DNA from: Atrichornis clamosus
Lineage: Eukaryota > Chordata > Aves > Passeriformes > Menuridae
Assembly: GCA_013400975.1 (NCBI GenBank)
Contig: WBMZ01010868.1
Coordinates: 154,904-218,903, forward strand
Direction: 5' to 3'
DNA length: 64,000 nucleotides
Part shown: one piece after another, positions 50,067 to 60,430 of the stretch
Layout of the letters: each line of letters begins with the position of its first letter
How positions within the stretch are numbered: the first letter of the stretch is position 1
Program-made: the position numbers and the translations under genes
The notes under the pieces: model-generated
What the model saw: only the letters and a program-made list of their open reading frames with translations
Told to the model about the DNA's origin: nothing
Databases searched by the model: none

Positions 50067-51189
50067 TTTGTCAAACGGATCATTGTCTTGAATGTGTCGG
50101 ATTTCAAATCTCATGGCTGCAAAGATCAGTCACTTTATTGAGCAGATACAGGCACTCTGCAGTCATTCAAAGCCTCCCAAACAGCACTGTGGAGGAACAC
50201 CGTGCCTTGATTAGTTCCTTTGCTAACCAGGCCCCTCTGTATTGACTATACCTGAAGTTTTATCAGAGGAAGAAGCGAACCTCTATCCAGATGTGCAGTA
50301 CTTTGACATCTTGTGCTACCTAGTAAGCTTGAAAGCTTCAAAGTGAAATATATGGCTTCCCCCTTTCCCTCTGCCTCACCTGACTGAAATAGTTTTTCAG
50401 CACCTACAATAAGACTTCCTTACATCCTGAAGGAAAAACAGTGGCACTGCTTTCTCATTCAGTTTTAGCCACGAGTTTGAAACCCTTGGTTGGGACTTTA
50501 GCCAAATGAACCCTTTCTGAAAGTGCAGAGAGGCAGGGGTAAAGCCGCACAGGAACACCCAGGCACAGCCTTTGGCTGATAAGGTATCAAGTACTGGCCC
50601 AGTGTCGGTAAGTTGGTGCAAGCAGCGTATAGAGCTGCAAGGATTTCAGTCCTGAGGTTGAAAAATCACACAAAGTGTATGTAAAATCCATGTGATCGCA
50701 CATTCTGCATTTCAGGGTCAGCCAGCAGTTCTGTATGCTTATACAGAACACACTTCCCTGAAGCTTCTTACAAGCTGTCAATGCCTCATTTACTCAACAG
50801 CATGAATTCTGCACTCAACCCTAAACATTGTATACAGTGCACAGGCATTAAACACTAAACAGAGCACACAGCACTCTCTGGAAAATCTGTGGTCTTCTAA
50901 ATTAACATATCACACGGAAATGCCATTTACTGAACCATTTAAAAACTTGGTTCAAAGCACACAGACATGAGGTGGTAAATTCCCACACAGCTTTCCATCC
51001 AAAAGCATCCTCCCTTCCATGATTTCTGATAACCTGATGTGCCTGGCAACAGATCATTCCCAGACAGAACACTGACACACCATATTTATTGTGCCCAGAA
51101 ACAAGTCTTGAATATCCAGGAGAACCAGGTCTGTCCTTGAGGAAGTCTCCAATGATACATATAAAAGGAACTCTGGGTACATACTTGTA

Positions 51190-51275
51190 TACCTAAATAC
51201 ATATTTATATATCAGTGTTAAAACATATCTCACATATTTAAATATAAATATATACATATATATAGATGTACGTAT
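51190..51275. repeat. TA-rich low-complexity tract
   Basis: Repeated ATATAT, ATATTTA and TACATATATA words, a degenerate TA-rich stretch similar to the one at 38756. Confidence 0.75.
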
Positions 51276-52899
51276 ATTTGTAAAAAATCCATAAAAGTTT
51301 CTGCTTGGATATTTCAATTCAATATCAATTTCAGTATCATGCTTTACCTACAGTAGAGCCAAAAAACAAAACATTTAAACTAAGTTGTGTTTAACCATTC
51401 AGCTCTTATATTCCCCCAGTGACAGCAGTATATAACAGATTTTTGCGATTACAGACTTAATAAATCATATTTTATATCAGTGCTACATTGCAAACTCTCA
51501 TTGGATTTATTGATTTGTTCTTTTTTCCTTAGGTCAAGTTAAAACTTTCTTGTGCAGATAAATATAGATTCAGAGCTAAAAAATGACCTGAGGCACATTC
51601 AATTTGAGGTTTCTTTCTCCATACTGTGTTATAGGTTATGCTACCTCATGGCCAAAATTGAGAATCTAAAATCCATCTTCAGAGATAATTAAAAAAATTC
51701 AACTGTGAAATGAAACTATCAGCATGCCACCTTTTAACTAACAAGATTAGAGCTACAAAAGCTGTGAGTTTATACAGGTCTCACCAGTGTAAGTCCCTGT
51801 GGAACTGAAAGCTTTATAAAGGATTTCAATACAAACCCACAATATTTGAGCATGTCTGAAACACATGGAAGCAAGTTATTTTATTTTATTGAGGCATCAT
51901 ACCAGGAGACACCACCAGATGGTTCAACATGACAAAAACCAAAGACTTGTGGGACCAAGGACTTAACAGGCTTTTATTGCATCTGCAGCATGCTCCTGTA
52001 ACCTTATTTTGGGCACTTAATCTTGCTCTTAGTGGTTCAGTGATACAGTGAAATAAAATGCACAAAACAGGGTTTTTCCATATCCCACTCGGGCAAAACA
52101 CAGCCTATTCAGCTCTTGTACACAAAAAGCATTATGAAAATAAATGCTAAAGCAGTGCTGAATCACTTTATCAATTACTACTGGTGCCTTGCCAGGTTTA
52201 TCATTTTACTCATGAGAATCCAAACACTTTACTTCTGCACAAGGGCTCGCTGGGTCCATCTCAAAACTCTGAAAATTGAGTTTTCCTATTTGCTTTAAAA
52301 AGTAAAATCTAATCCCTCAACCCTGTATATATGTTACAAGGAAGAGATTTCTGTTTCTAACAATCTTTAGCTTGCAAAATACCTTTTCAGTGGTACAGAT
52401 TCAGGAGCTCGTAGAGAGTCTGAGCCTACTAAGGGTGCTACTCTTAGAGTAACAAGAGGCTGTGGTCCTTTGGTGTGTTGGGTGCAGAAGGAAGAATGAA
52501 TCCTGATGGGATGTGAAGTTATTGTACTGCACTAGCAACACTGCCAGCTAGAGGAGATCCACTGCCAAAGAGGTGTGACTTGGGATTAGTTCAACACATG
52601 CAGCCCCAGCGCTCACTCCTGTAGTAGACTGGGATAAACAGTCCCAGTGTAATCCTAATGGGCCAACATTTCCTCTCTGGGATCCCACTACACTGCTGCA
52701 GTTCTGGAAACCACCTCTGGCATTCTGAAGTTTAGTCCAGAGATGTGAGAAGCCCACTAATACAAACCCTTGAGGCAGAGAGTAGTGGAGCTAAACAACC
52801 AAGATCAGCAGCTAGAAATTACTATTGAAGGAAAAACAAAACCGGAATCACAGAGAAAATTTTTATCATCTCATGCAAAATCCCTTTTACAAAGGGCCT

Positions 52900-53487
52900 G
52901 TAGTTCTCCAGATGCTCCTTCAGGCCCTTCCTGTAGATGGGCACCACCGTTGGTTACTTCCAGTCAAGGGGCACCTCCCCAGTTAGTCAGCACTGCAGGT
53001 AAGGGAGGGACAGCGGCTCGGTGAGCTCTTCCAGCAGCTCCCTCAGCACCCTTGGGTGGACCCAAGGTACTTGTGCATGTCTAAGGGGTGCAGCAGCTCA
53101 CTGACCACCTCCCCTTGGATTATGGGGGCTTCATTCTGCTCCCCATCTCTGTCTTCCTGCTCAGGGAGCTGGGCACCCAGAGAACAACCGAGTCTACTAT
53201 TAAAGACTAGATGAAGAAGGCTTTTAAACACCTCAGCCTTTTCCTCATCTGTTGTCACTCTTCCCCTTCCATCCAGTAAAGGATGGAGTTTCTCCTCAGC
53301 CCTTTTTTTGTTACTGATGTAATTATAGAAACATATTTTGGTTTTTTACAGCAATAGACAAATTAGGTTCTAGTTGGGCTTTGACCATTCTAATTTTCTC
53401 CCTGCATGAACTCATGACACCCTTGCAGTCCCCTGAGTTGCCTGCCTCTTCCTCTAAAAGTCATAAACTCTCTTTTTTCCCCCAGGT
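52900..53487 (-). pseudogene. CR1 ORF2 remnant: linker between endonuclease and reverse transcriptase, plus RT start
   Basis: Minus-strand translation shows the conserved CR1 ORF2 linker, including TDEEKAEV, FNSRLGCSLG and DRDGEQNEAPIIQGE (intact frame 53043-53258). The frame then shifts near 53055, continues as RVLRELLEELTEPLS, and has in-frame stops at 52987-52989 (TGA) and 52954-52956 (TAA) around LTGEVPLDWK. It ends soon after NYRPF, where the RT palm would begin. An intact ORF2 would be about 900-1000 codons, so this is a small inactive piece. The remnant is bounded on the 5' side by the deletion junction at about 53484-53500. Confidence 0.9.
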
Positions 53488-53493
53488 TCCTTA

Positions 53494-53573
53494 CCTTTCC
53501 TGCTGCACAATGGCTGTCACACCCTCCTGTTTGTTGCCCAGGCTGGGTGCATTGGTGCAGGTGCACTTCAGCT
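53494..53573 (-). pseudogene. CR1 ORF2 remnant: N-terminus
   Basis: Minus-strand codons read QLKCTCTNAPSLGNKQEG followed by VTAIVQQ, matching the opening of CR1 ORF2, where the endonuclease domain begins. It stops before any catalytic endonuclease residue and joins directly to the post-endonuclease linker. Confidence 0.85.
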
Positions 53574-55062
53574 GGGCTACTGATCCTCCCATCCTTTTGG
53601 GGAAAGAAGACATAATTCCTCTGCGACCATTTTCTGTGGTTTCTAATACATTAATAACCTTTGCATTTTTGCTGCCACATGGATCTGTATCCCCTACCTC
53701 CTCTGGGACAGCAGACCAAACAATCTTGCTAGCATACTATCCCTCAATGTTGTTGTACCCACTGCCATGCCCACCTCTGGCAAGCCTGGAACATTATGGC
53801 AGAAGGAAAAAAAAACCCACTAAATCAAGGAGAAAGCAGGGCCTCCCCCGTGCAGCGACACTCATTACAAATTCCCATTTAAAAAATGATTCTCCAAGCA
53901 AGCAACATCTCTTCTCCAAAAGAAATTGAAACATAAGGTCTCTTAAATCTCAGAAAAACAATTACCATGGCTAATTAAACAATTCATAATAAAAAAATTA
54001 CATGTTCTGACATGCATAAGGCAAGTGCAAATGCTCAATACCACGTCTGGCGATAAGGAATAAACAGTTTGTACATTCTTTAATTTTAGTCTTGGAATTC
54101 AGAGCAGTCAAGGAACACGTTTTGGGGCAATGTGAATGGTAACTGGTTACCTTCACAAGGAAAGCAGGAAAACAAACTGCTGAAAAGTCTGCTACCCCAG
54201 GCGAGCATCAGCCAGCAAAAATAACACGCACAAGTAGGAGCAAGAGACTGCCCTGAAAATTAGAAGTTTAGTTTTGCTGAAGGAAAAAAAAAAAATCCTC
54301 AATAATTTAGATGCCATCTGACACACATGAACTCTAATTCTAGGTTGCTAAGTCAGAGCTATTAAAAAACAGGGTTTCTTGCAGCAATTTAGTGACTTAC
54401 ATGGTTCTAATTTCAGCCTAAGTTGGTGAGAAGAATTGGGGAAAAAAAGCAAGGAAAATATCTATGCATCCATGTGATCTTATTTTTTTCTAAATAAAAA
54501 TTAGTTCCCACACATCAAGTCAGATTCTGAAGTGCCACACTCATTTTTGGCTCCTAGCAACTGTTACATAGATCTGGTCCAGACAGAGAGCAGTATTTTT
54601 GTAAGCTTTCCTACAAAAATATTCTTTTGTCTGTTCCAGTTCAGAATTGCATCAATATGAAAAAAAAATAAGATTTCTCAGAAACATCCACATATTAAAA
54701 TGTGAAGTTTCATTGAAAACATCCCTGTGACGGCAAATTTTCTACAGTTTCACTCAGCTCCAATAATTGGGTGCTAAAAAATATTCACTTTGCTTCCTTA
54801 AGGTACCAAGAAGATTTCATCTCTTCAAAAGTGTTTGAAAACCCAAGATCTTGAGCATAACCCTTTCAGGGTCTTTCCTATACAAGAAGGTCCAGCCTTT
54901 GATTTTATCATATCTCTAATATTCTGAAATCATGCTTCTAATCCAATTCCCCTCCTGCCCCAGCCTACACCCTCAAACAATCAAAAATAGAAAGATTGGG
55001 AGAGGAAGAAAAAAAGCCAAAAGCCAACCTTCTCAGGCACAAATTTTGGCTCTTGTTCTTAC

Positions 55063-55115
55063 CATCCTCAAAGGCCACAGCCACCCGAGGGTGACATGAC
55101 AGCTCTGGATCTTTT
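55063..55115 (-). other. Exon-like open interval, unassigned (53 nt)
   Basis: On the minus strand a weak acceptor-like border (ATGAACATGTACAG) precedes and a good donor (GAGGATG|GTAAGA) follows. One frame reads KDPELSCHPRVAVAFEDG. The short length and poor pyrimidine tract make chance likely. Confidence 0.12.
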
Positions 55116-58100
55116 CTGTACATGTTCATCAACCATCAGCAGGATCAGGAATTTTTGGCCAGCAGGTCAAGAAGAGGCCAGAAAAAAAGTAAATTATGTC
55201 TCTAAAGCAGAAGCACAAGCTCATTCTCAGACATGAGATGATGATATGAAGTGCCCAACTTCACCTTAATGGTATGAATCACACATTTGGCCCTCAGTCA
55301 AACTTCCTGTCTTTCTTTGCTGTTCAATGTAAAAGCACTTCCACTGAGAAATCTGCAGCACAGCAAGGTCGTACTTCCCTGAAATCTTTCACACATTCCA
55401 AGTAAACACACAAACAGTCTCCTTACCTAAACACGTAACCTTTGCAAGGGAAATAACACAGCACAGCTAAGATACTTTGAAATACCTGATGTTGCTCCCC
55501 GGATTAAACAGTAAGAACATTTCTTGGACTAATTCACAATATCCCAACAGAATCACGTGAACCAGGGCAATACCAGCACAGGAGCTTTACATTAACACTA
55601 AACTGCCCTAAAAGCAGATGGTGTTCAGAAGAAGCTAAAAATACATGATCTGTGAACTTACAAGTAAGTGAGTTAAAAGAACACATGGCCAAGTCTTTCC
55701 ATGATCGGCGACGGAGTGAGAATAAATTAGCAATGACATTTCAGAGGTCACACTTAACTTGAGAGTCTTTACTCCATTTACAAAAATGACAATTAACAAA
55801 GAGACACAGGAATCAGAACCATCTGCAGGAAGAGAAGCATGAACATGGCACATCTTGGCAGCCCCACATGAGTTTTAACAGGGCAAATGTCAGGTTACAG
55901 CAGCATAGTAGTGACAGAGTACAATGGGAGCTGCTTAATCTCCTAGGTCTGCGTTATTGCATGAGCACAGTGGTTTGGTTATCTTCACCAATGTGAAGAT
56001 GTGACTCTGCTACTCTGTTCAAGACATGAACAAGTCTAATGTAGGTTTTCTTTGCCATAGACATACTCCTGACTCTACCCTGTGAAAACGTTCTCTCATG
56101 CTGTCAGTGCTAGGATCTGGCAACACAATTTCTTCCCATAAGCAAGTCAGGCTGTAACAAGAGCTAAAAAAATTCAAACCAAAATGCAGGACACGTGCCC
56201 CTGTGAAAGCCTTTTCTCAAAAGTTCCTAAGAATGGGTATCTGGAATGCAAAGCAAGACAGGAACACAGGAAAGGGGAGGAGAGAGAAAGAAGGAAAAGA
56301 GGGAATGACAGCATTTCACTGTCGGAAGTGCAGAAGAGATGGGACTGAATGAGACTACATCACATGTTGAAAGTGCTACAGCACTACAGTAAATACCAAA
56401 ATACGTAGCAGATACAAAGGATACAAAAATACAGCACGTTCTACTCAACTGCATGCTACTTAGGTGGCAAATAAAAAAAGAATAAAAATTAAAAATTCAC
56501 TTCTTCCATAAACTAGACTTGTAATAAAAGCCAGGTTCTTAGGTTTGTCAGAGTCACGTGAGTTGGCTAGCCAAGAACCCCTGAGCCACAGCAGTGCACT
56601 CCAGAGAAACAGGGAGCACAGTACCAGCCTGCCAACATCACGCCAGTTCTTCCATAGCTGCCCCTTCCCAGCATACAGTACTGGGGAGAGGACACGCTGA
56701 ACTGGAAGCTGCACGTTACGGATGGTGAGGAGGGATGACCTGGCCAGGAGCTGCTTGCAGGCACACAGCTGGACAAACTGCCCTCAGGACAGACCCTATG
56801 CATAGCCAACAAATCAGCGCTGCAACAGAGCCCTCAGGGCAGCATCAGCCCCTGAGAAGGCCCTCGTATTACCAGAAAAACAGCTCTTTGCTCTGAAATA
56901 TGTTTAGAGATGACAAACTCACCATCTCTCCAAGGGCTGTCATTCCCTTAGATTCCTGGGTTCATTGGTGGCTTTTACCTCCTGGTCTCCCTGAATGTTT
57001 TGTTTGAACCAGGTTTGCAAAAGGAGACAAAAGTGGGACTGGTGATTCTGGCAGTTCCTGTCCTCAAGGAGGTCTCAAGGGGCTTTTCCTACATTATCCC
57101 TGGGGATAGCCACATGGACAGGGCTGCTGGATGGGCTGGCCTCACCCTGAATTGCTAATACTCTGTTCCTCTCTCCCAAAATACCTGCTGGAGCCTGAGC
57201 ATGCTTCTCCTCTTGGCTCTTTGTAATCCTAACTTGCATCTACAGATGTCAATATATTCCCTCCTACCCTCTCCATTGAATGATGCATATGCACAAGCCC
57301 TTACTTCTTTTTCCATCCCTCAAATTTCCACCTCTTTCCTTCTATCAAAGTACTTCTGGTCTTCTCACCACCTCCAGCACAGAACAGCACTACATTTTTA
57401 GCATGCAGTATTTAACCTCTCTATTTATGCTTTTCTTTTTGTTTGGTCTATTACATGCAGGGAGAAAACATTTCCATTAATGGACATGGCATCATTTCAG
57501 AGTCAGAAAATGTTAGATTTTGCAGCTGCCTCAGTTGGAGCCTTCTGACCACAATCCCACAGCCAGCTTTGCTCAAGAGTAGTCTGAGCACTGCTCTGTC
57601 TCAGGACAGACTGAGTGTGGCAGGCCAGGCCAGACCTGGCCACAGGGCAGCTGCTGCAGAAATCCCAGGCACTCCCAGAGCTCTGCCAGGGGAGGAACAA
57701 GACATAATTGAATAGAGGCAAAACAATCCATGGCTGCCAGGATTTCAGTCACACTGAACTGCGGGAGACTGTTAGTACAGACAGATAAATACCCTGCTCC
57801 TTTAACACCTCCTCAGTCCCAACTCCAGAGCTTTATGGAGGGCACAGGGCACTACCCCTGATTTTGGGCAGCCCTACTAAGGCAGTACTCCTTCAGCTTA
57901 TACAGTGTAGGCATTTTTCCCTTCCAGGGGCTGGCAGTTTCTGTCAGCAGGAGAAGGCATTCCCCAGGAGCATGGGAGGTAGGGAAAGGTGAGAAGAGGA
58001 GTGCTAAGCTCGACCCGTCCCCTCCTCACTCTGCCCATGCACACACCCACGACAGGCGGCAGGGCAAATGGAGAGGAGGCCTAAAAGGGATAAAGGCAGA

Positions 58101-58288
58101 ACACATCCACACTCCAGTCACCGTTGGGATGCTCAACACCAAAGGAAAACAAGTTTAATCTATATTCAAGGCATATCTTTCCTCATCTCTATAAATTCCA
58201 TAGCAATACTTACACAGAATAGAAGAATCAAACTAATTAATTTTCTGCAAACCGTGCAGATATCTCAAAAAACCCCCAACGATTTATA

Positions 58289-58421
58289 CTACAGTGAATA
58301 GTACTTTACTATTGTGTTTTCTGCACACCTTCTCACATAGACCTTGAGTACTGTGTTTCCAGCAATATACATGGGGTTTAGTACCTTCTCTGTATGTAAA
58401 GTACCAAGATAACGGGCACCT
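58289..58421 (-). other. Exon-like open interval ending in a stop, unassigned
   Basis: On the minus strand an excellent acceptor-like border (CATTCTTTTGACATATTTCAG) is followed by a 43-codon frame that ends in TAG at 58289-58291. The reading includes ARYLGTLHTEKVLNPMYIAG and VYVRRCAENTIVKYYSL. It could be a terminal exon. A GAGAAG|GTGTGC donor-like site inside would give an alternative, shorter internal exon. I recognise no family, and I did not identify a convincing polyadenylation signal for it. Confidence 0.2.
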
Positions 58422-59147
58422 CTGAAATATGTCAAAAGAATGAGACAATATGCTGACTAGTTGGTGTAATCCTTGAAATAGCAAATATTCCTTTAAAGCC
58501 ATAGATGAAATTACTGCATAATTATTGCATTAGGACAAAAACATTAAATATTATATTTATTTAGGGCAGAGGCTTCAAGAATACCAGAATCCTTGAACAA
58601 GGCCACAATTGCAAGTGGTTACAATCCTTGTAGGGCATTACCTCTCCCGCCCCCTTACCTCTCCCCCCACCCTTTTTCTTCTGAGACGTATAAACTGTTA
58701 AAACTTTTCATCAGAACATATTTGCTGACCATTCCTGCACACAGAAATGATGGTCCCACCACCCTGGCAGTGTCCAGACAAACAGGTGAGCTGCTGGGGG
58801 ATGCACAGGCAGGCCAGGGCAGGTGCCTGCTCTTGCTGCTCATTTCTTGTAAAAACAGCAATGTTCTCGCTCTTCCTTATGAAGACAGGACTGCAAATTA
58901 CTGTGTCATCTTCAAAATCTGAAGGGTGTCTGACTAAAATTCAGTTATGATAAACCCTGTTATAATCCTGTTAAGTTTTGATATGAACTTTAAAGGAGAA
59001 GGAGTTAAATCCTTACTCACTACACCACTGAATATATAGGTTAATAACAGGCAGCTTCTCATTCAGTTATTTTTATTTTACAAATAAAAATCAATTCTCC
59101 ATACATATTCTAAGCACACTACCTCTGAATTTCCAGGACAGGGTGTG

Positions 59148-59165
59148 AGCAGCAGCAGCAGCAGC
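59148..59165. repeat. (AGC)6 trinucleotide microsatellite
   Basis: Six perfect AGC units. The plus-strand frame across it gives a serine run, but that frame has no other protein-like content. Confidence 0.93.
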
Positions 59166-59564
59166 AAGGGAAATTTAAATAAGAAAATCATTTGCACAAG
59201 GGCTGTGAGAAGTCGGAATAGCTGTACCATAATAAAAATGTGTTGGAATGAATTCATTGCCATCTGTCTTTATTTTGCTAACCAGCTCAATCAGACACCA
59301 CAAATATACTCAAACATGAGAAAAATATTTAAATTATTTGTTATGTCCTTTTTCAACACGTAACTCTCAGTGTCACTGTTTTTGTCAGTTTGAATGCTCA
59401 TCAATAGCAGTGAATTCATTTGTGCTCAGCCTTTGGGGATATACCTATGCAACTTCAAATCCACATTATCAGCATAATGCAAAAAAGCCCACAGTGAAAG
59501 TTAGAATATTACAATTTTAAAGTTGTTCAAGGAAGCATGACAAAAAAAAAACAAAAGAAACTTT

Positions 59565-59763
59565 GTTCCTCACTGTCAGAGTAATTAAAAAGCCCTACAG
59601 CTTTTCTAATTGTTGGATAGGAAAAAGCTCAAAACAAAACTATCATGTAGTTCTACCATAACANGTTCCTCACTGTCAGAGTAATTAAAAAGCCCTACAG
59701 CTTTTCTAATTGTTGGATAGGAAAAAGCTCAAAACAAAACTATCATGTAGTTCTACCATAACA
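59565..59763. other. Identical 99-bp tandem copies around a single N: probable assembly artefact
   Basis: Positions 59565-59663 and 59665-59763 are identical base for base (GTTCCTCACTGTCAGAGTAA through TTCTACCATAACA) and are separated by one N at 59664, the only ambiguous base in the window. The base after the second copy is G, consistent with the N replacing that G. This is the signature of two contig ends that overlap by 99 bp but were joined with a token gap instead of merged. The true sequence very probably has one copy. A real tandem duplication with zero divergence is the alternative. Confidence 0.92.
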
Positions 59764-60372
59764 GTTCTTATGCAAAGCATAATCCTATAGAGTGAGAAGG
59801 AAATGATGGAGAAAGGGACAGAGGAGAGAAAATGGACTGTAAGAAAAATGCAGAAAATAATGAGAAACTATCTCAAAACAGCTAATCGACAAGAATGAAG
59901 CAAATGCAGAGCTCTGCCCTCCACAGAGCTGCGGGAATGTGCCCTGGAAGCCAGGTTCTCCCTGGACCCTGTTCCTCAGCCCTGTGCCTTCACGAGCAGC
60001 CCCAGTCATTCCTAATCCACAAGGGCAGGGAAGGGGCCAGGGCGGATTGCTTTGAGGAGAGACCACGTTGCCCAGAGACACTCCTGGGAATATCAGAGTT
60101 ACCAGACAAGGTCAGCCTCAGCAGCTGCCCAGAGGCAGCTCATTTTTTTTCCACCCTTCATATTGAAAGGCAGCTTCAACACTTCCAGCGTCCAGTCCTA
60201 GCAGGCAGAACTACAGCCAGTGCCATTTCCCTGGGCAGCTCCTGTGCCACAGCCTGAACCTGCAGATACTTCATTTATTGCAGACAGGACTCAGCAGCAC
60301 AGCGTGGCTTTGCAGTACCCAAGGTAGGAGTTATTGCTCAGGAAGTGGTACAGAACGAAAGTTTACAGCACA
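59764..60372. other. Noncoding sequence, GC-richer patch
   Basis: Overlapping open frames on both strands (plus 59895-60257, minus 59785-60081) in GC-richer sequence, without a recognisable domain. A 43-nt interval near 60280-60323, with acceptor-like and AAG|GTAGGA borders, is noted but unsupported. Confidence 0.5.
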
Positions 60373-60430
60373 TGGGTGGACTCTATGATCTTAAGGGACT
60401 TTTCCAACCTAAATGCTTGTATGATTCTAT
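60373..60430 (+). mobile_element. CR1 LINE, very short 3' tail
   Basis: GGTGGACTCTATGATCTTAA, then GGGACTTTTCCAACCTAAAT, ending GTATGATTCTAT: the characteristic CR1 terminal 60 bp with its octamer end. The rest of the element is either truncated or too diverged to see on the left. Confidence 0.8.

Larger units (their letters stand above)
45946..52889. other. Noncoding sequence, no recognised gene
   Basis: AT-rich. RFX-like X-box words lie at 46186-46220. Unassigned minus-strand frames lie at 48257-48499 and 49086-49457. The latter contains a 55-nt interval near 49349-49403 with a very pyrimidine-rich acceptor-like left border and a TGG|GTAGGC donor-like right border. Short tandem repeats are listed separately. 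I see no RNA genes or further CR1 here. Confidence 0.5.
52890..53811 (-). mobile_element. CR1 LINE, longer copy with endonuclease region deleted
   Basis: A minus-strand CR1 copy of about 0.9 kb. From its 5' side (high coordinates), 53545-53811 resembles sequence preceding CR1 ORF2. 53494-53545 encodes the ORF2 start (QLKCTCTNAPSLGNKQEG). The sequence then jumps directly to the region just before the reverse transcriptase (53258-53487), then RT-proximal sequence at 52900-53043 with VPIYRKG and NYRPF. The remaining RT and the 3' end are absent. The missing middle corresponds to the whole AP-endonuclease domain of ORF2, roughly 0.9 kb by family knowledge. Stops and a frameshift show it is dead. 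The plus-strand open frame at 53381-53929 is an antisense artefact. An alternative is two independent insertions side by side, less likely given the same orientation and order. Confidence 0.9.
53812..59147. other. Noncoding sequence, two exon-like intervals
   Basis: AT-rich with moderately GC-richer patches at 56550-56880 and 57540-57710. Unassigned open frames occur on both strands (for example minus 56460-56812 and plus 57201-57480). No RNA gene, CR1 end or LTR is recognised outside the features listed separately. Confidence 0.5.

Noticed and set aside
53381..53929. 182-codon plus-strand open frame
   Set aside because: It lies mostly antisense to the CR1 copy at 52890-53811; the minus strand carries recognisable CR1 ORF2 pieces, so this frame is incidental.
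59145..59363. Serine-run frame at the AGC repeat
   Set aside because: The serine run is just the (AGC)6 microsatellite; the remainder has no protein-like pattern.
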